The position numbers and the translations under genes are program-made. Positions 17,059 through 25,848 of a DNA stretch of 64,000 nucleotides are shown here, piece by piece. The first letter of the stretch is position 1. Every line of letters begins with the position of its first letter. Origin of the DNA: an uncultured Bacteroidales bacterium. Lineage in GTDB: Bacteria > Bacteroidota > Bacteroidia > Bacteroidales > Bacteroidaceae. The stretch spans positions 1 to 64,000 of the forward strand of contig CALDKD010000089.1 of the NCBI GenBank assembly GCA_937898885.1, in the 5' to 3' direction. The notes under the pieces are model-generated. The model had not been told where the DNA came from. It searched no databases and saw only the letters and a list, made by a program, of their open reading frames with translations.

Positions 17059-17814
17059 TCACCAGTCTTTCTCCAACTTGCCCTTAGACTGAACCTGCAT
17101 CATTTGCTGGACCCGTTCCTGGACATCCTTCTCATCCTGCATGGCAGCCTGTAAGAGTTGCTCAGCATTTTCTTTTGACATATCGTCTTTATTATCTTGC
17201 TGTTGCTGCTGATCCTGTTGTTGCTGATCCTGTTGTTGCTGATCCTGCTGCTGCTGTTGGTCCTGCTGTTCCTGCTGCTGGTTTTGTTGCTGTTGGTCTT
17301 GCTGCTGGTCTTGCTGCTGATTCTGTTGTTCCTTGAGTTGACGCATAGCCTGAGCAAGATTGAACCTGGTCTCATTGTCAGCGGGATTATTCTTCAGGGC
17401 TTCCTGATATGCCGCAATAGCGGGACCATAGTTCTGAGATGACTGCATCACCACGCCTAAATTATGGTATGCCTGTGCAGTCCTCTCCTTTATATTTTTG
17501 AGTTCTTTCTCTGACGCACTGGAACTTATGAGTTTATCACGTTCCAATTCCATTACGGTAGCAGCCTTCTGGTACTGCTCTGCCGCCTCTTTGGCTTTCT
17601 GTTGCTCCAGATATGTATTGCCCAAATTGAACGATGCCTCAACAGAGCCTGAATTCTTGTCCAGAGCCTTCAGATAATTCTCCTCAGCCTTAATGAAAAG
17701 GCTGTCAGAATAGAGCTTGTTACCCTTTCTTACATACCCCCTGTCGTCACGTTGTGCGCAAACTGCCAACGGCAACAACATCGCTGTTATAAATAAAAAC
17801 CTGACTTTCATCAT
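17059..17814 (-). CDS. batC: BatC: TPR protein with a long Gln/Asp-rich tract
   Basis: 251 residues. A signal peptide (about 1-20) precedes TPR motifs (about 30-150, including VEASFNLGNTYLEQQKAKEA). A tract made almost only of Q, D, N and E runs from about 163 to 210, encoded by imperfect CAG/CAA/GAT repeats. The tract is low-complexity and may vary between strains. It overlaps the stop of batB by 4 bp, indicating translational coupling. It probably bridges the VWA proteins to BatD/BatE. Confidence 0.88.
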   Translation of the reverse strand: MMKVRFLFITAMLLPLAVCAQRDDRGYVRKGNKLYSDSLFIKAEENYLKALDKNSGSVEASFNLGNTYLEQQKAKEAAEQYQKAATVMELERDKLISSSASEKELKNIKERTAQAYHNLGVVMQSSQNYGPAIAAYQEALKNNPADNETRFNLAQAMRQLKEQQNQQQDQQQDQQQQNQQQEQQDQQQQQDQQQQDQQQQDQQQQQDNKDDMSKENAEQLLQAAMQDEKDVQERVQQMMQVQSKGKLEKDW

Positions 17815-18851
17815 CTCACACTCTCTTTATCCGCATTGAACAGTTTGATTTTCCTGAGTTTAGGATTCCGGCTCTCACTTATCATCAGTTCTATTAAAAG
17901 GAGCACCAGAATAAACCAGGCAATTAATTGGAACTGCTCATCATATTCAGTAAAGATTGTACTCTCAACATCATCTTTAGCCAGATGGTCCAGTTCTTTC
18001 TGAAGAGCTTTCTCGGCGGCGTTGGTGTTGTCAACATAAAAATACGCGCCACCGCCTGCAGCGGCAATATCGCTGCACATCTGCTCATTAAGACGTGTGA
18101 CAATCACATTTCCGTCTTTGTCTTTGCGGAATTCTCCGTTGCGCTCTCCTGGAATCGGTGACCCGGCTGTAGAACCCACTCCAAGAACGTGAACAACCTG
18201 CCCCTTCGTCTTGGCAGCCTCAGCAGCCTCAGTAGCTCCGCCTTCGTGATTCTCACCATCGGTAATCACTATAATAGCCTTGCCCACTCCCTCATTTGGT
18301 GTGAAGCTCTTTGAGGCAAGATTGATAGCATCCTGAATATTAGTACCTTGGCGTGCAATCAATGAAGGAGTGATCGTTCCTAAGAATATTTTGGCTGATA
18401 TAAAGTCATTAGTTATGGGCAATTGTACATATGCGTCACCGGCAAATACTATCAGACCAACTTTATCGTCCTTGAACTGATCAACAAGATTGGTAATTAT
18501 TCTTTTTGACTTGTCCAAGCGTGTGGGTGCCACATCGTCGGCCAGCATTGAGTTTGATATATCAAGGCAAATTATGGTCTCTATGCCTGAGCGTGTAACC
18601 GTCTCCTGTTTTGCTCCAAACTGAGGACGCGCCAATAGGAAACAAACCAGCGCAAATGATGCGAATAATATCCAATACTTCAAGTTGTGGCGGTATTCGG
18701 AGGCATCTGGCATCAATTGGGCAAGTAAGTCCGGATCACCGTACTCTTTCAGCTTACGCTTTCTACGAATGTTTGACCAGATATGCACAAATGCTATAAC
18801 CGGCAGTATGATAAGTAAATATAGATATTCAGGATTTGCAAGTCTAAACAT
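17811..18851 (-). CDS. batB: BatB: membrane VWA-domain protein
   Basis: 346 residues. Two N-terminal spans (about 8-24 and 57-75), a von Willebrand A domain with MIDAS motif DISNS (about 97-101) and the TDGE metal loop, and a C-terminal span near 315-335. This is the canonical BatA/BatB topology, with the metal-binding VWA domain in the periplasm. It is 12 bp after batA. Confidence 0.9.
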   Translation of the reverse strand: MFRLANPEYLYLLIILPVIAFVHIWSNIRRKRKLKEYGDPDLLAQLMPDASEYRHNLKYWILFASFALVCFLLARPQFGAKQETVTRSGIETIICLDISNSMLADDVAPTRLDKSKRIITNLVDQFKDDKVGLIVFAGDAYVQLPITNDFISAKIFLGTITPSLIARQGTNIQDAINLASKSFTPNEGVGKAIIVITDGENHEGGATEAAEAAKTKGQVVHVLGVGSTAGSPIPGERNGEFRKDKDGNVIVTRLNEQMCSDIAAAGGGAYFYVDNTNAAEKALQKELDHLAKDDVESTIFTEYDEQFQLIAWFILVLLLIELMISESRNPKLRKIKLFNADKESVR

Positions 18852-18863
18852 AGCGGCAGAACT

Positions 18864-19874
18864 TTATGGAATAGTTTTCAGAATTGTCTGACGCAGAAGC
18901 ACCTCAAGCAGAAGAGAGATCAGCAAAATCCAGGCAAATGGCTCATACGCCTCCTCGTTTTTGCTGAATTCCTTAACCTGAAGCTTAGTTCTCTCCAATT
19001 TGTCAATCTCCTCGTACACCTCTTTCAGTTTGCTGTTGCTCGTGGCACGGTAATACTGACCATCTGCGGTCTGGGCTATCTGGCGAAGCACATTCTCATC
19101 AATCTCAACAGGCACATTCATATACTGCACTCCCATCGACGTCTGTACAGGATATGGTGCGGTACCATTGGTTCCAACGCCTATGGTATATACCCTTATT
19201 CCGAAACTCTTGGCCATCTCGGCTGCTGTCAGAGGCGAAATCTCGCCACGGTTGTTCGATCCATCAGTAAGAAGGATTATCACCTTTGATTTAGCCTTGC
19301 TGTCCTTAAGCCTGCTTATGGCATTGGCAAGTCCCATTCCGATAGCAGTACCGTCGTCAATAATACCTCTGGCGGCAATGTCGCTGCTCACGCCATGAAA
19401 CAGATTCAGAAGCACGGCATGGTCAACAGTGAGCGGGCATTGCGTAAATGACTCTCCCGCAAATATTGTGAGACCAATGTTATCATTAGGACGTCCACTT
19501 ACGAACTCAGAGGCAACAGACTTTGCCGCCTCTATTCTATTTGGCTTCAAGTCTTCTGAAAGCATACTTGTGGATACATCTACACAGAGCATAATGTCAA
19601 TGCCCTCAATCTCAGTATTCTGCCAGTTATCTGTAGTCTGAGGTCTGGCCAGAATCACTGCCAGCATCGCCAGAGCCAGCATCCTTAAAACGAACGGAGC
19701 GTGAATAAGGAAATGCTTATAACTTTTGGGAGCCGTCTCATAAACGCCGGCATCTTGTATCTGCATTGTGGCCCCACGTTTCCGTCCCTTGAGTATATAC
19801 CAGACTGTAAGTGGTATAATCAACAAAAGCAGAAGTAAATATGCACTATTTGCAAACGACATTCCAGAGATCAA
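18864..19874 (-). CDS. batA: BatA: membrane VWA-domain protein
   Basis: 336 residues. N-terminal spans at about 8-26 and 58-76, a VWA domain with MIDAS motif DVSTS (about 97-101) and TDGSN loop, and a C-terminal span at about 310-328. It is a paralogue of the next gene, batB. It immediately follows the BatD-like gene, with the stop and start adjacent. Confidence 0.9.
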   Translation of the reverse strand: MISGMSFANSAYLLLLLLIIPLTVWYILKGRKRGATMQIQDAGVYETAPKSYKHFLIHAPFVLRMLALAMLAVILARPQTTDNWQNTEIEGIDIMLCVDVSTSMLSEDLKPNRIEAAKSVASEFVSGRPNDNIGLTIFAGESFTQCPLTVDHAVLLNLFHGVSSDIAARGIIDDGTAIGMGLANAISRLKDSKAKSKVIILLTDGSNNRGEISPLTAAEMAKSFGIRVYTIGVGTNGTAPYPVQTSMGVQYMNVPVEIDENVLRQIAQTADGQYYRATSNSKLKEVYEEIDKLERTKLQVKEFSKNEEAYEPFAWILLISLLLEVLLRQTILKTIP

Positions 19875-20951
19875 TTAAAAGAACAAATAATAGATTTCCC
19901 TGATAAGAATATATAGGAAGAATGCTGAACCAGCTCCCACCGCAATGACTGCCGCAAGAAGAAGGGCACGTGCCTCCCTGCTGCGTTTCTGCTCAACAAT
20001 AACCTTTTCCTCTTTCGGCTCCTCCACCGGCTCATCCTGAGACATCGTCTCCTTCACGAACTCCATAGCCGTTACCAGATTTCTGTCATTCTCACCAAGT
20101 AAAGGCTTCAGTTTTGCGAATTTTACCAGATCTGCCGTAGAAAGCAACTCCCTCAGCTCGTCAATCGATCCTTTGTCACACTCAGAAAGGTGCTCAATAA
20201 TCTCATCAGAGGTCATCTCTGTGGCATTGAAGCCGAAACGGTCACTCATATATACACGTACGGCATCGGTAAGCTGGGTATAATACTGCTTGGCATCCTC
20301 CCCGTGCGCCAGTTGTTCCTGACGGATGCGCTCAATCTCCTCCATTGCCACCTCGTGGGCTGGTCTCTTTGGCTCAACCTTAATCGTCCGGATAATAGGC
20401 TTGTCATTCTTCCAGCTCAGGAAGAGGAAAACGGCAAGCGCGGCCAGAGCGGCGAACAGCAGCAATGAGAAGACCGCAAGCCTTACATCCTGCCAGTTGA
20501 GGGGCTCAGGCATAATATCCTTTGGCCCAAACATCTGATTCACATCAATGGAATCAAGGTCATACGTATATACGGCAAGTGATATTCCATCTTTCGAGTT
20601 ATAAGGAACATCATCTACCATCACTTCAAATGAGGGAATGTAAAAGAATGCGGAATCAAAGGCTGTCACAGTATAGTTCCGCGTTACAGTCATCCTCTTC
20701 TTTTTATCCACATACTGAGTGTCAGTCAATACAGGAGGTACAATAACAAGTTTGTTGACGATTGTATCCCTGTATTCCGGAAATGAAACCTTCTGACCGG
20801 CATCACAGGTAACAGAGATGTGAAGACCAGACTGCTCGCCTATCCACATCATAACTGAGTCGCACGATGCCTCAACAATCACGTCTGCAGATGCAGAATA
20901 TGATACCAGCATCAGAAGCAATACTACAAATATCTTGCGTATAAATCTCAT
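19875..20951 (-). CDS. BatD-like envelope protein between DUF58 and batA
   Basis: 358 residues from the ATG at 20951. A signal peptide (about 1-22, ending SASA-DV) precedes a periplasmic beta-rich domain. A membrane span (about 165-185) comes next, then a cytoplasmic helical region with an LTDAVRVYMSDRFG motif, and a second span at the very C terminus. The region after the first span resembles the cytoplasmic tail of BatD, and the gene occupies a conserved slot in Bacteroidetes Bat operons. The ATG overlaps the last bases of the DUF58 gene region. An open extension to 21080 lies wholly in the DUF58 gene and is rejected. Confidence 0.7.
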   Translation of the reverse strand: MRFIRKIFVVLLLMLVSYSASADVIVEASCDSVMMWIGEQSGLHISVTCDAGQKVSFPEYRDTIVNKLVIVPPVLTDTQYVDKKKRMTVTRNYTVTAFDSAFFYIPSFEVMVDDVPYNSKDGISLAVYTYDLDSIDVNQMFGPKDIMPEPLNWQDVRLAVFSLLLFAALAALAVFLFLSWKNDKPIIRTIKVEPKRPAHEVAMEEIERIRQEQLAHGEDAKQYYTQLTDAVRVYMSDRFGFNATEMTSDEIIEHLSECDKGSIDELRELLSTADLVKFAKLKPLLGENDRNLVTAMEFVKETMSQDEPVEEPKEEKVIVEQKRSREARALLLAAVIAVGAGSAFFLYILIREIYYLFF

Positions 20952-20953
20952 TT

Positions 20954-21823
20954 TTAATTCCTTATGGCGAATAGTCCCATAAGAGCCTTCACATAATCCT
21001 GATCCGTTCTTATAGAGACTGAATCCACACGGCTTCTTGTCATATTCTCTTTTCTCCTCTCTTCGGAGTTTAGCCACCACCTGCGACGCGCCTCACGCAC
21101 AGCCTTCGACGATGTATCTACATATATGTCCCTGCCGGTCTCGGCGTCACGAACCTTCATAAGCCCCACATCGGGCAACTCTTCCGCACGACGGTCATAA
21201 ACCTGTATCGCCACGACATCGTGCTTACGGTTCGCTATCGTCAAAGCGTCGCGATAGTCATCCTTCACAATGAAATCACTGAGTACAAATGCCGTACAGC
21301 GTTTCTTCACAGCATTTGTCAGAAACTCCAGAGGAATGGAGAGATTGGTGTGCGTACTCTCCGGCACAAAATCAAGCAGTTCACGGATAAGATAAAGAAT
21401 GTGCTTCCTTCCCTTCTGTGGAGGAATGAACTTCTCTATTCTGTCAGAAAAGAACACAAGTCCTACCTTATCATTATTCTGAATAGCCGCAAACGCGAGT
21501 GTCGCAGCTATCTCAGTAACCATATCCCGCTTGAAACACCCCGTTGAGCCATATTGAAGACTACTGGAAACATCTACTAGCAACATAACAGTAAGCTCCC
21601 GCTCCTCCTCATAAACCTTCACATAGGGACGGTTCATTCGGGCAGTCACATTCCAGTTTATGTCGCGGGCGTCATCGCCATACTGGTACTCACGAACCTC
21701 AGAAAAGGCCATACCGCGCCCCTTGAAGGCCGTATGATATTGTCCCGCAAATATATTGTTGGACAATCCACGGGTCTTTATCTCAATCTTGCGGACCTTT
21801 TTAATCAGCTCACTGGTCTCCAT
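20954..21823 (-). CDS. DUF58-domain protein (MoxR-associated VWA-like)
   Basis: 289 residues, soluble. It has the DUF58 signature GRGMAFSEVREYQYGDDARD (about 36-55) followed by INWNVTARM, and a VWA-like fold with MIDAS DVSSS (about 89-93). DUF58 proteins partner with MoxR ATPases; it lies 15 bp downstream of moxR. It probably acts as the cytoplasmic adaptor between MoxR and the membrane VWA proteins BatA/BatB. Confidence 0.9.
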   Translation of the reverse strand: METSELIKKVRKIEIKTRGLSNNIFAGQYHTAFKGRGMAFSEVREYQYGDDARDINWNVTARMNRPYVKVYEEERELTVMLLVDVSSSLQYGSTGCFKRDMVTEIAATLAFAAIQNNDKVGLVFFSDRIEKFIPPQKGRKHILYLIRELLDFVPESTHTNLSIPLEFLTNAVKKRCTAFVLSDFIVKDDYRDALTIANRKHDVVAIQVYDRRAEELPDVGLMKVRDAETGRDIYVDTSSKAVREARRRWWLNSEERRKENMTRSRVDSVSIRTDQDYVKALMGLFAIRN

Positions 21824-21838
21824 AGACCCATCTTATTG

Positions 21839-22834
21839 TTATGGAACCTCTACCTTATTAAGAATACGGCTCACAAGCTCATCGGCATTGACATTGGTAG
21901 CCTCTGCCTCATATGACAGACCGATACGGTGACGGAGCACATCGTGTGCCACCGCGCGTACATCCTCCGGAACCACATATCCTCTGCGCTTGATGAATGC
22001 GTAAGCGCGCGATGCAAGAGCCAGATTGATCGACGCACGTGGTGAGCCTCCGAACGATACAAGCTCCTTCATATCCTTAAGCCCGTACTTCTCCGGATAA
22101 CGGGTAGCGAACACAATATCAGCAATGTATTGTTCAATCTTCTCATCAAGATATACCATATCCACAACCTCACGGGCCTTGAGAATATCATCAGTAGTCA
22201 TAACCGGACGTACTGAGCCAACCTCATGATGAATCTGCTGGTGAATGATTTTCTTCTCCTCCTCAATCTTCGGATAGTCAATAACGGCTTTCAGCATGAA
22301 ACGGTCAACCTGTGCCTCAGGCAGCGGATATGTACCCTCCTGCTCTATCGGGTTCTGTGTAGCCAGCACCAGGAAAGGCTTTGGAAGAGCGAATGTATCC
22401 TTGCCTAATGTAACCTGACGCTCCTGCATAGCCTCCAGAAGCGCGCTCTGAACCTTGGCCGGAGCACGGTTAATCTCATCTGCAAGAATGAAATTCGCAA
22501 ACACCGGGCCTTTCTTTGCCTGGAAAGACTCATCCTTCTGGCTATAAATCATTGTACCTACAACATCGGCAGGCAGAAGATCAGGTGTAAACTGTATTCT
22601 GCTGAAACTTGCATCGATAAGAGACGCAAGAGTCTTGATGGCCAGTGTCTTGGCCAGACCAGGAACACCCTCAAGAAGAATATGTCCGTCTGACAACAGG
22701 CCAATCAGCAAAGACTCGACCAGATGTTTCTGACCGATGATGACCTGATCCATTCCTGTCATCAGATTTGTAACGAACGCGCTCTGGCTCTCAATGCGCT
22801 CGTTCAACTCCCGAATATCAACATTACCGTTCAT
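21839..22834 (-). CDS. moxR: MoxR-family AAA+ ATPase
   Basis: 331 residues. Walker A is GVPGLAKT (about 56-63), Walker B ILADEINRAP and sensor 1 VLATQNPIEQEG, then the C-terminal lid domain. MoxR ATPases act as chaperones for assembly of VWA-containing metal complexes. First gene of the moxR-DUF58-BatD-like-batABCDE-PAP2 operon (about 9 kb). Confidence 0.93.
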   Translation of the reverse strand: MNGNVDIRELNERIESQSAFVTNLMTGMDQVIIGQKHLVESLLIGLLSDGHILLEGVPGLAKTLAIKTLASLIDASFSRIQFTPDLLPADVVGTMIYSQKDESFQAKKGPVFANFILADEINRAPAKVQSALLEAMQERQVTLGKDTFALPKPFLVLATQNPIEQEGTYPLPEAQVDRFMLKAVIDYPKIEEEKKIIHQQIHHEVGSVRPVMTTDDILKAREVVDMVYLDEKIEQYIADIVFATRYPEKYGLKDMKELVSFGGSPRASINLALASRAYAFIKRRGYVVPEDVRAVAHDVLRHRIGLSYEAEATNVNADELVSRILNKVEVP

Positions 22835-22890
22835 TTCTATACTCTTTTACTATTTACATTTTTAATTAGTACTCTGAAGTTTGAATGCCC

Positions 22891-22898
22891 CAAAGATA
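22891..22898 (-). promoter_or_regulatory. -7 box of the moxR-bat operon
   Basis: A perfect TATCTTTG on the minus strand, 57 bp before the moxR ATG. The best TTTG is 25 bp further upstream, longer than ideal. Confidence 0.6.
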
Positions 22899-22956
22899 CA
22901 CTAATAAAAAGTGAATTAATCCGCAAAAAATCTTAATATTGTATAAACTTGCGACA

Positions 22957-24243
22957 TCACTTGTTTGTCAAGACTGGAATTTTCAGTTTTTGACCCGCCT
23001 GCAAGTACTTTGTATCTGAGATATGGTTGTATGCCGCGATATACGGCCAGAATTTCTTAGTTCCGTAATACTGCAGTGACACACGCGCCAAAGTCTCTCC
23101 TGATGCCAGTGTGTGTGTGGTCTTCACGCCACTCATTCTATACATCACTGTATCGGCCATTGTATATGCATCCAAGGCTTTCGCCTCATCAGCCGCGCTC
23201 ATTTTAAATTCAGACGATGCTTTTGCCACAGTATTCTGCCTCACGGCCTCTTCCTTAGCCGGAATCTCAGCCTCACTGACAGTTTTCGCATCAACTTGCC
23301 TTGAAGTATCCCCGGTTATTGCCATTCCGTCACTGTCGCATACTTCCGATACCACATCAGATATACTATCCGGATGGACAATCTCCACTTGCTCTACAGG
23401 AACAGCATAGCCGGAATCATCAGTCACTCCCAACCTGTTCTCCTCCATTCTGAAAATATGAAGCAGACTGACAGGCCATATCAGGTATGAGATCAGCAAT
23501 AATGTCAATATAAGAGCTAATATCCATACCAGAATCTTTATGACTGGAGATTTTGTCTTGACAGGCTTATGCACATGTCTATCCTCCGATACAAGATCCG
23601 CGGACACAGATGCAGCCTCTGCCTCAGGAGTCGCCTCTGGTTCCGGAGTAGCCTCTGGTTCTGAAGTAGTCTCTGGTTCTGAAGTAGTCTCTGCCTCTGG
23701 AATTAACCCGGATTCTGGAACGTTCTCTGGTTCCGGTACTGCCTCAGGTTCTGAAGTAATCTCTGATTCCGGAGTTACCTCGGGTTCCGGAGTTGTCTCG
23801 GGTTCCGGAACTATCTCTGGTTCTGGAACTATCTCTGGTTCAGGGACCATATCGGGTTCCGGGACTTGTACCACCAGCTCTTGAACATCATCCGAATCCA
23901 CAGGCTTCCCGACAGGCTCCTGAGCATCTAGAATCAAAGTCTCAAAATTGGCGAATGGCTTGTTAATAAGCTCTTTAAGCTCAGAATCCGGAGTAAAGGT
24001 CACTTTTGTGTGGCCAGGAATCACTATTCTCTCGCCGGTATTTACATTTACGCTCTCACGATCCTTGATGACAGTCTGCTTAAAAGTGCCGAAGCCCTTC
24101 ACGCGAACCTGCTCACCGGCAGAGACCTGCTCCACTATCGTCTCAAAGAAACTGCGTACAAATACTGACGCTACGCTCTTGCTTATACCGCTTTTCTCAC
24201 AGAACAAGTCGGTAAGCTGTGAAAGATTCAATTTCCTATCCAT
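22957..24243 (-). CDS. HU-type DNA-binding domain fused to a membrane anchor and LysM domain
   Basis: 428 residues with four parts. Residues 1-92 are a recognisable HU/IHF fold (VKGFGTF, TGERIVIPGHTKVTF). Residues 128-210 are acidic Pro-Glu repeats (PEPE with I/V/T/A). Residues 234-258 are one strong membrane span. Residues about 375-425 are a LysM domain (HTLASGETLARVSLQYYG...YNHI...LKIPVL). The charge pattern suggests HU in the cytoplasm and LysM in the periplasm, so one chain could touch DNA and peptidoglycan. It sits 8 bp after a normal HU gene and seems to be a grown paralogue of it. Function unknown. Confidence 0.85.
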   Translation of the reverse strand: MDRKLNLSQLTDLFCEKSGISKSVASVFVRSFFETIVEQVSAGEQVRVKGFGTFKQTVIKDRESVNVNTGERIVIPGHTKVTFTPDSELKELINKPFANFETLILDAQEPVGKPVDSDDVQELVVQVPEPDMVPEPEIVPEPEIVPEPETTPEPEVTPESEITSEPEAVPEPENVPESGLIPEAETTSEPETTSEPEATPEPEATPEAEAASVSADLVSEDRHVHKPVKTKSPVIKILVWILALILTLLLISYLIWPVSLLHIFRMEENRLGVTDDSGYAVPVEQVEIVHPDSISDVVSEVCDSDGMAITGDTSRQVDAKTVSEAEIPAKEEAVRQNTVAKASSEFKMSAADEAKALDAYTMADTVMYRMSGVKTTHTLASGETLARVSLQYYGTKKFWPYIAAYNHISDTKYLQAGQKLKIPVLTNK

Positions 24244-24251
24244 AGCGCCTA

Positions 24252-24524
24252 TTATTTGATTTTGTCCTTGAGCAATGCGCTGGGTTTATAATTCAGAACC
24301 AATTTCGGCGGGATAAGCATACGCTGACCGTTTCCTGGATTCACCGATACACGCTCCATCTTCTTGCGCACCTCCAGAACACCGAAACCGGAGACACTGA
24401 TGGAATCATTCTCTGTGAGCACACTCTCCATTACGGAAACAAGATTATCAACCTGTCGTTCAGTCTCTTGCAGAGATAAACCGCATTTGCCGGACATAGA
24501 GGCAATAAAATCCTTGTGGTTCAT
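24252..24524 (-). CDS. HU-family DNA-binding protein
   Basis: 90 residues, full length for HU/IHF. It has SVSGFGVLEVRKKMER and NPGNGQRMLIPPKLVLNYKP in place of the canonical arm GFGxFxVRxRxAR and NPxTGExIxIxA. A nucleoid-associated dimer that bends DNA. In operon with rimO (18 bp upstream) and the HU-LysM gene. Confidence 0.92.
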   Translation of the reverse strand: MNHKDFIASMSGKCGLSLQETERQVDNLVSVMESVLTENDSISVSGFGVLEVRKKMERVSVNPGNGQRMLIPPKLVLNYKPSALLKDKIK

Positions 24525-24542
24525 ATATTGATATCTAAATTA

Positions 24543-25838
24543 TTATACTACAGTTCCGTATAAATCAAACGCCTCAGCCGAGTCAATACGGACATTGTAG
24601 AAACGCCCGCGTGTGAGTCTTCTGTCTGCGGTTATCAGAACCTCGGGGTCAACATCCGGAGAGTCAAACTCCGTACGCCCCACATAATACTCACCCTCAC
24701 GTCTGTCAATGACAGTCTTGAATGTCTGTCCTATCTTGCTCTGAGACAAATCATACGATATCTCCTGCTGCAATCTCATAAGTCTGGAGCATCTCTCCTG
24801 CTTGACATCCTCCGGCACATCGTCCTTCAGGTTAAGCGCAGACCAGGTACCATCAACCTCACAATAGGCAAACGCGCCCATTCTCTCGAACCTCTGCCCG
24901 CTTACGAACTCCATCAACTGCCTGAAGTCGCTCTCTGTCTCACCAGGGAAACCAACCATCAATGTGGTACGAAGGTGTATGCCGGGAACCTCAGAGCGTA
25001 TGGCACTTAGCAAATCGCGCGTACGGGAGGCCGTGATATTGCGCCTCATACGCTTCAGGACATCATCGCTGATATGCTGCAGGGCAATATCCAGATACCG
25101 GCACACATTATCACGCTCACGCATAACCCTCAGCAAATCCATCGGAAACGCGTCAGGATAGCCATAATGCAAACGTATCCACTCTATGCCTGGAATGTCG
25201 GAAATACGCTCCACGAGCTCTGCTATCATAGGCTTGCGGTAATTGTCACGCCCGTAGAAAGTAAGGTCCTGCGCGATAAGCTGAATCTCCCTGACACCTT
25301 TCTGCACCAGAAGCCGTGCCTCTGCCAATATACTCTCCATTGAGCGCGACCTGTAAGGCCCGGTCATCAGCGGAATGGCGCAATACGCGCATCCCCTGCT
25401 GCATCCCTCAGCAATCTTCAGGTAAGCATAGTGCGCCGGTGTGGTAACAATCCGGTCCTCCTCAAGCTCCCTATGCCACTCCCGGCTCAAATCCGTGATT
25501 ATTCTGTTCCAGTCAAACTTGCCATAATAACCATCAACCTCTGGTATCTCCTGAATCAGCTCCTTGCGGTATTTCTCCGCCAGACAACCCATTACAAACA
25601 GTTTGCCAATTTTGCCTCTCTTCTTTAACTCACAGCATTCAAGTATCATATTTACAGACTCTTGCTGCGCATCGCCAATAAAGCCGCAGGTATTGATGAC
25701 AACGAACTCGCCCGATGGAACCGCCGGATCATGACGGACTCTCATGCCATCGGCCTGGAACTGCCTCATAAGTTTCTCCGAATCCACCAGATTCTTGGAG
25801 CAACCCATCGTTATTACATCGACCTCTCCCTTTCTCAT
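24543..25838 (-). CDS. rimO: Ribosomal protein S12 methylthiotransferase RimO
   Basis: 431 residues. An UPF0004 domain comes first (TMGCSKNLVDSE, with further Cys at NTCGF and MGCLAE). The radical-SAM domain has CSRGCAYCAIP, the CxxxCxxC cluster ligands, and a TRAM domain ends the protein. The SKN motif after the first Cys is typical of RimO rather than MiaB. Adds a methylthio group to Asp of S12. 10 bp after ftsY. Confidence 0.95.
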   Translation of the reverse strand: MRKGEVDVITMGCSKNLVDSEKLMRQFQADGMRVRHDPAVPSGEFVVINTCGFIGDAQQESVNMILECCELKKRGKIGKLFVMGCLAEKYRKELIQEIPEVDGYYGKFDWNRIITDLSREWHRELEEDRIVTTPAHYAYLKIAEGCSRGCAYCAIPLMTGPYRSRSMESILAEARLLVQKGVREIQLIAQDLTFYGRDNYRKPMIAELVERISDIPGIEWIRLHYGYPDAFPMDLLRVMRERDNVCRYLDIALQHISDDVLKRMRRNITASRTRDLLSAIRSEVPGIHLRTTLMVGFPGETESDFRQLMEFVSGQRFERMGAFAYCEVDGTWSALNLKDDVPEDVKQERCSRLMRLQQEISYDLSQSKIGQTFKTVIDRREGEYYVGRTEFDSPDVDPEVLITADRRLTRGRFYNVRIDSAEAFDLYGTVV

Positions 25839-25848
25839 TCAAGATGAG

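Noticed and set aside
17197..17442. Plus-strand frame of almost pure Leu/Ile/Val opposite batC
   Set aside because: It is the antisense reading of the Gln/Asp repeat tract; batC itself has signal peptide, TPRs and operon context.
23540..23884. Plus-strand Ser/Gly repeat frame opposite the HU-LysM gene
   Set aside because: Antisense of the Pro-Glu repeats; no start context and no known fold.
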